Part shown: positions 32,760 to 40,610 of the stretch, piece after piece
Layout: each line of letters starts with the position of its first letter
How positions within the stretch are numbered: the stretch's first letter is position 1
Source of the DNA: Bacteroidales bacterium
Lineage (GTDB): Bacteria > Bacteroidota > Bacteroidia > Bacteroidales > UBA932
Assembly (NCBI GenBank): GCA_017458145.1
Contig: JAFTGA010000036.1
Span: forward strand, 1-45,843
Direction: 5' to 3'
DNA length: 45,843 nt
Notes under the pieces: model-generated
The model's input: the letters and a program-made list of their open reading frames with translations, nothing else
Told to the model about the DNA's origin: nothing
Databases searched by the model: none
Translations under genes and position numbers: made by a program

Positions 32760-33937
32760 TGATTTACCATCAGCTAGCAGACAAAGAAGTTTCATCGCTG
32801 GGATTTGGGACGATGCGGTTCCCGCTCAGGGAAGACAAGACGATAGACAAGGAGGCCACGGCACAGATGGTCGATTATGCGATCCGCCACGGCGTGAATT
32901 ATTTCGACACGGCTCTCCCCTACCACGGCGGCAATTCCGAGACCGTCATCGGAGAGATTCTCTCCCGCTACCCGCGGGAAAGCTGGCTGCTGGCCGACAA
33001 GTTCCCCGGCCACCAGCACAGCCGCACCTTCGACCCGAAGGGCACTTTCGAGCGCCAGCTGGAGAAGTGCCGCGTGGACTATTTTGATTTTTACCTCTAC
33101 CACAACATCTGCGAGAACAGCCTGGACGACTATATGAATCCTCGCTGGGGCATCCTGGAGTATTTCGCCGAGCAGCGGCGCCTGGGGCGCATCCGGCACC
33201 TCGGCTTCTCCAGCCACGCCACGGCGGAGAACCTCGAGAAGATCCTGGACGGCCCCTACGGCGAAGTGGCCGAATTCGTGCAGATCCAGCTCAACTACCT
33301 GGACTGGACCCTGCAGGACGCCCGCCGCAAGGTGGAAATCCTGAACAAGAGGGGCATCCCGATCATTGTGATGGAACCGGTGCGCGGCGGCAGGCTCGCC
33401 CACCCGGGCGAAGCGGCCGAGCAGCGGATGCAGGCCCTGCGGCCCGGCGAGAGCGCCGCGTCGTGGGCATTCAGATGGTTCCAGGACATCCCGGGCGTAA
33501 AGATCGTACTGAGCGGCATGACGCAGATGGACCAGGTAGTGGACAATGTCCGCACCTTCTCCCGGCCGGATCCCCTCTCTGCGGAGGAGCGGCAGGTGCT
33601 TGATGAAGCCGCCGAAGGGATGAAGAATTCCGTGCCCTGCACCGGCTGCCGCTACTGCTGCGCCGGCTGTCCGGCCGAACTGGATATCCCGGGCCTGCTG
33701 GCCGAGTACAACGACCTGCGGACCATGTTCAGCCACACTCCGATGATGCGGCTGGAGCAACTCCCGGACGACAAGAAGCCGCACGCCTGCCTGGGCTGCG
33801 GCGCCTGTATGCAGATCTGCCCGCAGGGCATCCGGATCCCAGACGCCCTCGCCGATCTCGCCGCCCTCTACGACAAGTACCCCAAGTGGTCCGACATCTG
33901 CGAAGAGCGCAACCGCATCGTGGAAGCCGGCGCGTAA
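32759..33937 (+). CDS. Aldo/keto reductase with two C-terminal [4Fe-4S] cluster motifs
   Basis: 392 residues. The N-terminal AKR TIM barrel has the complete catalytic tetrad: Asp50 (YFDTA), Tyr55 (LPYHGG), Lys81 (ADKFPG), His115 (LYHNIC). The C-terminal ferredoxin-like extension carries Cys294, 297, 300/301 and 304 (VPCTGCRYCCAGCP) and Cys344, 347, 350 and 354 (HACLGCGACMQICP), two 4Fe-4S sites. It matches the cytoplasmic oxidoreductases annotated as 4Fe-4S aldo/keto reductases in anaerobes; the electron donor and carbonyl substrate are unknown. ATG at 32759 is used rather than the upstream open frame because it gives the exact family N-terminus (MIYHQLADKEVSSLGFGTMRF) and overlaps the DUF389 stop. 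It ends before the repeat at 33963. Confidence 0.93.
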   Translation: MIYHQLADKEVSSLGFGTMRFPLREDKTIDKEATAQMVDYAIRHGVNYFDTALPYHGGNSETVIGEILSRYPRESWLLADKFPGHQHSRTFDPKGTFERQLEKCRVDYFDFYLYHNICENSLDDYMNPRWGILEYFAEQRRLGRIRHLGFSSHATAENLEKILDGPYGEVAEFVQIQLNYLDWTLQDARRKVEILNKRGIPIIVMEPVRGGRLAHPGEAAEQRMQALRPGESAASWAFRWFQDIPGVKIVLSGMTQMDQVVDNVRTFSRPDPLSAEERQVLDEAAEGMKNSVPCTGCRYCCAGCPAELDIPGLLAEYNDLRTMFSHTPMMRLEQLPDDKKPHACLGCGACMQICPQGIRIPDALADLAALYDKYPKWSDICEERNRIVEAGA

Positions 33938-33962
33938 GGTCCTCACCCGGCCCAAGCCTGCG

Positions 33963-34040
33963 GCTGATTATCAGGCATTTACAAATTAACCTTCGGAGGA
34001 TTCTCCGAAGGTTAATTTATAAGTACTTGATTGTCAATCC
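33963..34040. repeat. Dispersed palindromic repeat, copy B; bidirectional terminator
   Basis: 20-bp stem (33979-33998 with 34003-34022), one mismatch, 4-nt loop. It lies between the convergent reductase gene and ppdK and ends one base before the ppdK stop. It aligns with copy A over about 79 bp, including the flanks GCTGATT and TCAAT, while the loops differ. Loops diverging while stems are kept shows the pairing is selected. Confidence 0.8.
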
Positions 34041-36767
34041 CTACTCAGCCTGCCGGATGGCGGACTGGGCGGCAGCGAGGCGGGCGATAGGCACGCGGAA
34101 CGGGGAGCAGCTGACGTAGTCCACGCCGATCTTGTTGAAGAAGGCGATGGAGTCAGGGTCGCCGCCGTGCTCGCCGCAGACGCCGCACTTCAGCTCTGGA
34201 CGACGGGCGCGGCCGCCCTGGATGCCGATCTCAACCAGCTTGCCGACAGCCTTGGTGTCGATGGTCTGGAACGGGTCGGCGTCGAGGATCTTGTGGCCGA
34301 GGTAGTTGCCCATAAAGGTACCCACGTCGTCGCGGGAGAAGCCGAAGGTCATCTGGGTGAGGTCGTTGGTGCCGAAGGAGAAGAATTCGGCGGTACGGGC
34401 CATCCTGTCGCCGGTCAGGGCGGCACGCGGGATCTCGATCATCGTACCGAACTTATAGGTGATGATCATCTCGTAGTGGACCTCGACCTCGGCTTTGATG
34501 CGCTCGCAGATGGCACGCTGGAAGCCCAGCTCGCGGGCGGACACCGTGACCGGGATCATGATCTCCGGCTGCGGGTGGAAGCCCTCGCGCGAGAGCTCGG
34601 CCACGGCCGTGAAGATAGCGCGGTACTGCGTCTCGGCGATGAGCGGATAGGCGACGTGCAGACGCACACCGCGCAGACCCATCATCGGGTTGACCTCGTG
34701 GAGGTTCTCACCGCGGCGGGTCACCTCGTCGGCGCTGATGCCCAGCTCCTTGGCAACCTCTGCGGTCTTCTCCTTGGTCGTCGGGACGAACTCGTGGAGA
34801 GGCGGATCAAGCAGACGGAAGACGACCGGCTTGCCGTCCATCACCTTGAGGGTGCTCTTGACGGAAGCCTTGATGAACGGCTCCAGCTCGGCCAGCGCGT
34901 CCTTGCGCTCCTGGTCGGTGGTGCAGAGGATCATCTTGCGCAGCTTGGCGAGCGGGGTCTCGGCGTTCTTGCCGTAGAACATATGCTCGATGCGGAACAG
35001 GCCGATGCCTTCGGCACCGAAGTCGAGGGCCTTCTGGGCATCCTCCGGGGTATCGGCGTTGGTGCGCACGCCCAAGCGGCGGTACCTGTCCACGATGCTC
35101 ATGAACTTCAGGAAGGTCGGGTTCTCGCTGGCATCCATCATCTCGATCTGCTTGGCGTAAACGTTGCCCTTCGAGCCGTTGAGGGAGATCCAGTCGCCCT
35201 CCTTGTAGACTTTCTTGTCACCGGCGAAGGTGAGCGTCCTGGCTTCGAGGTTGATCTTCATCGCCTCGCAGCCCACGATGCAGCACTTGCCCCAGCCGCG
35301 CGCCACGAGGGCGGCGTGGGAGGTCATACCGCCGCGGGTGGTCAGGATACCGGCGGAAGCGCGCATGCCCTGGATGTCCTCCGGGGAGGTCTCCTCACGG
35401 ACAAGAATGGTCTTCTTGCCGGCGGCAGCGGCCTCCATGGCAGCCTCGGAAGTGAACACGAGCGTACCCACGGCTCCGCCCGGAGATGCGGGCAGGCCCT
35501 TGGCCACGACCTTGGCTTCCTTCTCGGAGGCCGGGTTCAGGATCGGGTGGAGAACTTCGTCGAGCTGGGAAGGCGTGACGCGCATCACGGCGGTCTTCTC
35601 GTCGATCATTCCCTCCTCGAGCATGTCCATCGCCATCTGCAGGGCGGCCAGGCCGGTGCGCTTGCCGATACGGCACTGCAGCATCCACAGGGTGCCCTCC
35701 TGGATAGTGAACTCGATGTCCTGCATATCGTGGAAGTGGCTCTCCAGGCGCTTGCGGATGCCGTCGAGTTCGGCATAGACCTCCGGCATCGCGACCTCGA
35801 GGGACTCCAGGTTGCGGTTATGGTCGTTCTTGGTGGCTTCGTTGAGCGGGTTCGGGGTGCGGATGCCTGCGACCACGTCTTCGCCTTGGGCGTTGATCAG
35901 CCACTCACCGTAGAAACGGTTGTCACCGTTGGCCGGGTTGCGGGAGAAAGCCACGCCGGTGGCGGAAGTGTTGCCCATATTGCCGAAGACCATCGACTGG
36001 ACGTTGACGGCCGTGCCCCAGTCATCGGGAATCTTCTCGATACGGCGGTAGGCGATGGCGCGCTTGCCGTTCCAGGACTTGAAGACGCCGCCGATGGAGC
36101 CCCAGAGCTGCTCCTGGGCCGTATCCGGGAACTCGACGCCGAGGACTTCCTTCACCTTGACCTTGAACTGCTCGCAGAGGTCCTTGAGCTCGTCGGCGGT
36201 GATTTCGGTATCGGAGGAGTAGCCCTTCTTCTCTTTCAGTTCGGCCATCATCCGGTCCAGCTGCTGGCGGATGCCCTGGCCGTCGGCGGGCTCGATGCCC
36301 TCGGCCTTCTCCATCACGACGTCGGAATACATCATGATGAGACGGCGGTAGGCGTCATAGACGAAACGGGGGTTACCGGTCTTCTTGATCATGCCCGGAA
36401 TCGTGGCGGAGCAGAGACCGATATTGAGGATGGTGTCCATCATGCCCGGCATGGAGCTGCGGGCACCGGACCGGCAGCTGACGAGCAGCGGGTCCTTGGG
36501 ATCGCCGAATTTCTTGCCCATCAGGGCCTCGGTGGCATTCAAGGCGCCACGGACCTCCATCTTGAGGTCTTCGGTGTAGCCGCCACCCAGCTGATAATAC
36601 TCAGCACAGCACTCGGTCGTGATCGTAAAGCCGGCCGGGACCGGCATACCGAGTTTGCTCATCTCGGCGAGGTTAGCGCCTTTGCCGCCGAGGAGTTCAC
36701 GCATGGATCCATCACCTTCGGCCGTCTTTCCACCGAAGCGATAGACACGTTTTTTCATCTCGAACAT
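34041..36767 (-). CDS. ppdK: Pyruvate, phosphate dikinase
   Basis: Interconverts pyruvate, ATP and phosphate with phosphoenolpyruvate, AMP and pyrophosphate in the cytoplasm; in gut Bacteroidota it links glycolysis and gluconeogenesis. 908 residues, full length. ATP-grasp domain: GGKGANLAEMSKLGMPVPAGFTITTECC, CRSGARSSMPGMMDTILNIG. Swivelling phospho-His domain: TTRGGMTSHAALVARGWGKCCIVGCEAM with His484. PEP-binding barrel: FGAEGIGLFRIEHMFYG, MMGLRGVRLHVAYPLIAETQ, SFGTNDLTQMTFGFSRDD and catalytic CGVCGEHGGDPDS. Start ATG 36767 (MFEMKKRVYRFGG); an internal Met at 36758 is equally possible. No strong promoter is seen (only TAAATTCG at 36813-36806), so it may be read with phoH 60 nt upstream. The 3' end meets copy B of the palindromic repeat. 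Confidence 0.97.
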   Translation of the reverse strand: MFEMKKRVYRFGGKTAEGDGSMRELLGGKGANLAEMSKLGMPVPAGFTITTECCAEYYQLGGGYTEDLKMEVRGALNATEALMGKKFGDPKDPLLVSCRSGARSSMPGMMDTILNIGLCSATIPGMIKKTGNPRFVYDAYRRLIMMYSDVVMEKAEGIEPADGQGIRQQLDRMMAELKEKKGYSSDTEITADELKDLCEQFKVKVKEVLGVEFPDTAQEQLWGSIGGVFKSWNGKRAIAYRRIEKIPDDWGTAVNVQSMVFGNMGNTSATGVAFSRNPANGDNRFYGEWLINAQGEDVVAGIRTPNPLNEATKNDHNRNLESLEVAMPEVYAELDGIRKRLESHFHDMQDIEFTIQEGTLWMLQCRIGKRTGLAALQMAMDMLEEGMIDEKTAVMRVTPSQLDEVLHPILNPASEKEAKVVAKGLPASPGGAVGTLVFTSEAAMEAAAAGKKTILVREETSPEDIQGMRASAGILTTRGGMTSHAALVARGWGKCCIVGCEAMKINLEARTLTFAGDKKVYKEGDWISLNGSKGNVYAKQIEMMDASENPTFLKFMSIVDRYRRLGVRTNADTPEDAQKALDFGAEGIGLFRIEHMFYGKNAETPLAKLRKMILCTTDQERKDALAELEPFIKASVKSTLKVMDGKPVVFRLLDPPLHEFVPTTKEKTAEVAKELGISADEVTRRGENLHEVNPMMGLRGVRLHVAYPLIAETQYRAIFTAVAELSREGFHPQPEIMIPVTVSARELGFQRAICERIKAEVEVHYEMIITYKFGTMIEIPRAALTGDRMARTAEFFSFGTNDLTQMTFGFSRDDVGTFMGNYLGHKILDADPFQTIDTKAVGKLVEIGIQGGRARRPELKCGVCGEHGGDPDSIAFFNKIGVDYVSCSPFRVPIARLAAAQSAIRQAE

Positions 36768-36827
36768 AGATCTTAAGTATAGTATGATTAGTTTATTTCG
36801 GACCGCGAATTTACGATAAAATTCTCA

Positions 36828-38168
36828 TTATAGCAACTTTGCAGCCAACTCGGAAAGTTCGCTGCGCTCCCCCTTGCGCAGGAAGACGTGCTGGAACAGC
36901 GCCTGCCCGTACATCTTCTCCCCCAGATGCGTCAGGCCGTTGGACCACTGGTCCAGATAGGGCTGGTCAATCTGGAAGATATCGCCCGTGAAGACCATCT
37001 TGGTCCCTTCGCCCGCCCGGGTAATGATCGTCTTCATCTCGTGGGGCGTCAGGTTCTGCGCTTCGTCGATGATAAAGAAGCACTTGCCGAGACTCCGGCC
37101 GCGGATGTAGGCCAGCGGCTCGATGATCAGTTTCTCCTGCGTGAGCATGCTGTCGATCCGCTGCGCCTCGCGCGAGGAGGGCTTGAACTGGGCCTTGATC
37201 ACGCTGAGGTTGTCCATCAGCGGCTGCAGGAAGGGACTCATCTTCTGCCGCTGGTCTCCGGGGAGGAATCCGAGGTCCTGGTTGCCCAGGATCACGGTCG
37301 GGCGGGAGAGGTAGATGTGTTCGTAGTCCTCCTCCTGGGCCAGCGCCGCGGCCAGGGCGAGCAACGTCTTGCCCGTGCCGGCGCCGCCGGTCAGCGAGAC
37401 AAGGTCGATCCGGGGATTGAGCAGCGCATCGAGCGCGAACTTCTGTTCGTCGTTGCGCGGACGGATGCCGTAGGCAGGCTTCGCCTTGACGAGGACGATG
37501 CGGTCGCGCGCGGCGTCATAACGCGCACAGACGGTCTCGTCGCGCTCCGTCTCCCAGCGGAACTTGAACATCTGGTTAGGCTGGGGCTTGACCTTCAGCA
37601 CACGGTTCCACCCGACGGCCGTCTCCGGCCCGTAGGCCAGGTCCTGAAGCACGTCGGAGGGGAGGCTCATCAGCTGGACTTCCCGCTGCGCCTCCTCGAT
37701 CCGTTCGTCCTGGACCTTGTCGGTCAGGTAGTCCTGTACCGCCATCCCGACCGCCTTGGCCTTCATCCGCAGGTTGATGTCTTTCGTGACCAGGGCCACG
37801 AAGGTCCCCGGATTGTGGTCGCGCATCCACATGGCCGTAGCGAGGATTCGGTGGTCCGGGATGTCGTCCGTGAAGAAATCGGCGGCCTCCTCCGGGAACG
37901 GATGATTCGGTTCGACTTTGATCCAGCCCAGGTTGGGGCCGATCGGCAGGCCGCCGGCGCCGAAGTCCCTGCCGTTGGTGATCCTGTCCAGGTCGCGCAT
38001 GAAACCGCGGGCATTAAAGGAAAGCGTGTCGGTTCCTTTCTTGAATTTGTCAATCTCCTCGATCACGGTCACGGGGATCACCAGGTTGTTGTCCCGGAAC
38101 TTGCGGATCGCCTTGTGGTCGTGCAGGATGACATTGGTGTCAAGTACGAAGATTTTCGGTTTTCCCAT
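36828..38168 (-). CDS. PhoH-family ATPase with N-terminal PIN domain (PhoH2 type)
   Basis: 446 residues. PIN RNase-like domain at about 1-150: VLDTNVILHD with Asp10, EEIDKF with Glu38, DIPDHRILATA with Asp105, TKDINLR with Asp130, the acidic set that binds metal. PhoH ATPase domain from about 235: Walker A GGAGTGKT (261-268), GFLPGD, Walker B FFIIDEAQN (364-372), and TGDIFQID. PIN-PhoH proteins are linked to RNA unwinding and cleavage. The start MGKPKIFVLDTN (38168) is chosen over an upstream ATG at 38204 because that would overlap the preceding gene and add residues not seen in the family. It follows the AIR-synthase-like gene by 16 nt, so co-transcription is likely. Confidence 0.93.
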   Translation of the reverse strand: MGKPKIFVLDTNVILHDHKAIRKFRDNNLVIPVTVIEEIDKFKKGTDTLSFNARGFMRDLDRITNGRDFGAGGLPIGPNLGWIKVEPNHPFPEEAADFFTDDIPDHRILATAMWMRDHNPGTFVALVTKDINLRMKAKAVGMAVQDYLTDKVQDERIEEAQREVQLMSLPSDVLQDLAYGPETAVGWNRVLKVKPQPNQMFKFRWETERDETVCARYDAARDRIVLVKAKPAYGIRPRNDEQKFALDALLNPRIDLVSLTGGAGTGKTLLALAAALAQEEDYEHIYLSRPTVILGNQDLGFLPGDQRQKMSPFLQPLMDNLSVIKAQFKPSSREAQRIDSMLTQEKLIIEPLAYIRGRSLGKCFFIIDEAQNLTPHEMKTIITRAGEGTKMVFTGDIFQIDQPYLDQWSNGLTHLGEKMYGQALFQHVFLRKGERSELSELAAKLL

Positions 38169-38184
38169 ATTAATTATGCAGTTC

Positions 38185-39312
38185 TCAATCTTCCCCTTCC
38201 GCATTGCGCATCAGGGATTCCAGAATGGTCTGGATGCCGGATTTGGCGCAGGCCCTCACCCGAAGTTCGTCCGTGCCCGGGACAGGATGTCCGAGCGGAA
38301 AGAAGGCGACGTCCTGCAGGAGCAGTTCGGCATCGAGATAGTCAAAGTCTGAATCGTGGATCTGGATCACGGCCCCCGGCACTTCGGAGAAGAGGATCCG
38401 CACCGGATCCTGCTCCTGGCAGGCGCGCATCACATCGGACAGGTCCAGGGTGAGCCCGCACCCGTCCGCCATCCGGCGGACCGTCCGGAGCAGGCCGCCT
38501 TCGCCCACGGTGGCGCCGGAGAGCAGGATGCCGTCCTCCACGAGTTCCCGGACCACTTCGTAGCAGTCCTGGAAATAGTCGGCGTCCGTGACCTGCGGGG
38601 CGGGACCCCCGCCCAGACCGAGCTCCTGCGAAAGCAGGGAGCCGCCCAGGCGGAAATCCGCCGTATCGAAGGGAATGTAGACCACCCAGCTCTGCGGGTC
38701 CGGGGCGAAGGTCCCGGCGCAGGCGCGGCGGGCGCCCAGCACGGGATGTTCGGAGCGGAAGGGTCCTCTGACGAAGGCATAGTCCTCCTCGTCGGTGTCG
38801 CGGGCGATGCGCGGGCGCAGGACCAGCTCCGATCCGGCCGTCGTCCGGGCATAGCGGTAGCCGCTGAATTTCAGGCCGAGGGCGTCCACATAGTCCGCCG
38901 CGGCACGCACGGAGTCATAAAAAGCGGCACGTGCGCCGACCGGACGCTCGTCCCAGCGCCAGGCCGCGTCCAGCCGGAGATCCCCCAGCCGGAAATGCCC
39001 GCTGCGCCAGAGCGCGTCCAGCAACGCGGCAGCCACCCGCAGCCGCGCATAGGCATCGGCAGCGGCGGCGGGGACGCGCTTGTCCGCATCCACCACGGCG
39101 GCCAGATAGGCCTCCAGCCGGTCCGGATCCGGATCGCCGTCCCGCAGCGCGGGATCCAGCGACTCGTCCACCACACGCTCTTCCGCCGGCGCGGCGAAAG
39201 GGTGCCGGCCCTCAGGCTCCGTCACGGCATCGAGCAGCTGGGCAGGGGTATATTCCTGCGGAATGCCGTCGATGACGTAAATAGCGTGCAATGCTGCTGT
39301 TTTTTCTGCCAT
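38185..39312 (-). CDS. AIR synthase (PurM/PurL C-terminal)-like protein, function unknown
   Basis: 375 residues. The C-terminal part (about 190-345) looks like the AIR-synthase C-terminal fold of PurL/PurM: VVYIPFDTADFRLGGSLLSQELG, DADYFQDCYEVVRELVEDGILLSGATVGEGGLLRTVRRMADGCGLTLDL, VRILFSEVPGAVIQI. In PurL the matching stretch is a HDxSDGGL motif; here it is SGATVGEGGL, and no ATP-binding N-terminal PurM half is seen, so it is not a complete purine enzyme. The N-terminal region (1-180) is unrecognised. ATG 39312 (MAEKTAALHAIYVIDG) is chosen; the longer frame to 39360 overlaps the divergent folC promoter region. It heads the minus-strand group with phoH and possibly ppdK. A role as a purine-related paralog is inference. 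Confidence 0.7.
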   Translation of the reverse strand: MAEKTAALHAIYVIDGIPQEYTPAQLLDAVTEPEGRHPFAAPAEERVVDESLDPALRDGDPDPDRLEAYLAAVVDADKRVPAAAADAYARLRVAAALLDALWRSGHFRLGDLRLDAAWRWDERPVGARAAFYDSVRAAADYVDALGLKFSGYRYARTTAGSELVLRPRIARDTDEEDYAFVRGPFRSEHPVLGARRACAGTFAPDPQSWVVYIPFDTADFRLGGSLLSQELGLGGGPAPQVTDADYFQDCYEVVRELVEDGILLSGATVGEGGLLRTVRRMADGCGLTLDLSDVMRACQEQDPVRILFSEVPGAVIQIHDSDFDYLDAELLLQDVAFFPLGHPVPGTDELRVRACAKSGIQTILESLMRNAEGED

Positions 39313-39339
39313 ACGCTGATAAAATCGTGTAAATTTAAC

Positions 39340-39347
39340 TAAATTTG
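39340..39347 (+). promoter_or_regulatory. Possible -7 element of folC
   Basis: TAAATTTG fits TAnnTTTG and ends 15 nt before the folC ATG. There is no TTTG at the expected -33 spacing. The whole divergent gap (39313-39362) is AT-rich, unlike the flanking genes. Confidence 0.4.
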
Positions 39348-39362
39348 GGTTCAGTTGCAACT

Positions 39363-40610
39363 ATGACCTTTACAGAATCCTCTTACGACGCGCTTCTTCG
39401 TGCGCTATATGCCCGCCATCCTTCCGTGCAGGACAGCGGTTTCACCGCCGGTGCCTACAAGCCCGGACTGGAGGGAATGCGGCGTCTGGACGCCGGCCTG
39501 GGGTCCCCCTCCACCCGTTTCCGCTCCATCCACGTAGCCGGGACCAACGGCAAGGGCTCCGTCAGTTCGATGCTGGCGGCGGCGCTCTCCGGAGCCGGGC
39601 TGCGCGTGGGCCTGTACACGTCCCCGCATCTGGTGGATTTCCGCGAGCGCATCAAGCTCGTGGAGCCCGGCGGCTGGTCGATGATCCCCCGGGAGGAGGT
39701 CTTCCGATTCCTGACGGAGCAGGATCTCGAAGGGCGCTCTTTCTTCGAGATCACCACAGGTCTCGCCTTCCAGTGGTTCGCACGGCAGGAGGTGGACATC
39801 GCCGTGATCGAGACCGGCCTGGGCGGCCGGCTGGACAGCACCAACATCCTGAACCCCGAACTCACCGTCGTGACGAGCATCGGGCTGGACCACTGCGCCC
39901 TGCTGGGCGGCACCCGGAGCGCCATCGCCGCCGAAAAGGCAGGCATCTTCAAGCCCGGCGTGCCGGCGCTCTGCGGCGAGCGGGACCCCGAGACGGCCCC
40001 GGTCTTCGAGGCGCGCGCCGCCGCGGCCCCCTGCCCCCTCTTCTTCGCGGAAGACTTCGACGCCGAACCGTTCGCTACGGACCTCACCGGCCCCTGTCAG
40101 GAACAGAACCTCCGCACGGCGCTGGCCGCGCTGGAACTGCTGGGGATCGGAGCCGGCCGCGACGCCCTCGCCCATACCGCCGCCCGTACCGGGCTGCGCG
40201 GCCGCTGGGAACGCCTGCTGGAGCGGCCGGAGGTCATCTGCGACATCGGACACAACCCGCCCGCGCTGGAAATCAACTTCCGGCGCCTGCGTGAGAGCGG
40301 CCGCCCGCTGCTGATCGTCTACGGCATCATGGCCGACAAGGACCTGGATGCCATCCGGCCGATGATGCCCCGGGACGCACGGTATTTTCTCGTGGCCCCG
40401 CAGGGGGACCGGGCCCTGCCCGTCGCGGAACTCGCCGCCCGGCTGCAGGGGCTGGACTGCACCGCCTGCTCCAGCGTGCAGGACGGCGTCCGCCAGGCGC
40501 TTGATGCAGCGAAAGACCGTCCGGACTGCATCTTATATATCGGTGGCAGCAATTTTGTTGTAGCGGAAGCCATCGGATTGTTCAACCCCGATAACCCGAC
40601 TGCCTTATGA
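39363..40610 (+). CDS. folC: Bifunctional folylpolyglutamate synthase/dihydrofolate synthase
   Basis: Adds glutamate to dihydropteroate and to folates with ATP, in the cytoplasm. 415 residues. Mur-ligase-type P-loop HVAGTNGKGSVSSM (GTNGKGS at 60-66), LYTSPHLVDFRERI next to it, the central FEITTGLAFQWFARQEVDIAVIETGLGGRLDSTN with the conserved Glu and Gly-rich turn, TSIGLDHCALLGGTRSAIAAEKAGI, and the C-terminal domain GRWERLLERPEVICDIGHNPPA. ATG 39363 (MTFTESSYD) is preferred over an upstream GTG-type extension, since it restores the usual N-terminal length. Its stop overlaps the next start as ATGA (40607-40610), coupling it to the alpha-2-macroglobulin gene, an unexpected partner for a folate enzyme. 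Confidence 0.95.
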   Translation: MTFTESSYDALLRALYARHPSVQDSGFTAGAYKPGLEGMRRLDAGLGSPSTRFRSIHVAGTNGKGSVSSMLAAALSGAGLRVGLYTSPHLVDFRERIKLVEPGGWSMIPREEVFRFLTEQDLEGRSFFEITTGLAFQWFARQEVDIAVIETGLGGRLDSTNILNPELTVVTSIGLDHCALLGGTRSAIAAEKAGIFKPGVPALCGERDPETAPVFEARAAAAPCPLFFAEDFDAEPFATDLTGPCQEQNLRTALAALELLGIGAGRDALAHTAARTGLRGRWERLLERPEVICDIGHNPPALEINFRRLRESGRPLLIVYGIMADKDLDAIRPMMPRDARYFLVAPQGDRALPVAELAARLQGLDCTACSSVQDGVRQALDAAKDRPDCILYIGGSNFVVAEAIGLFNPDNPTAL

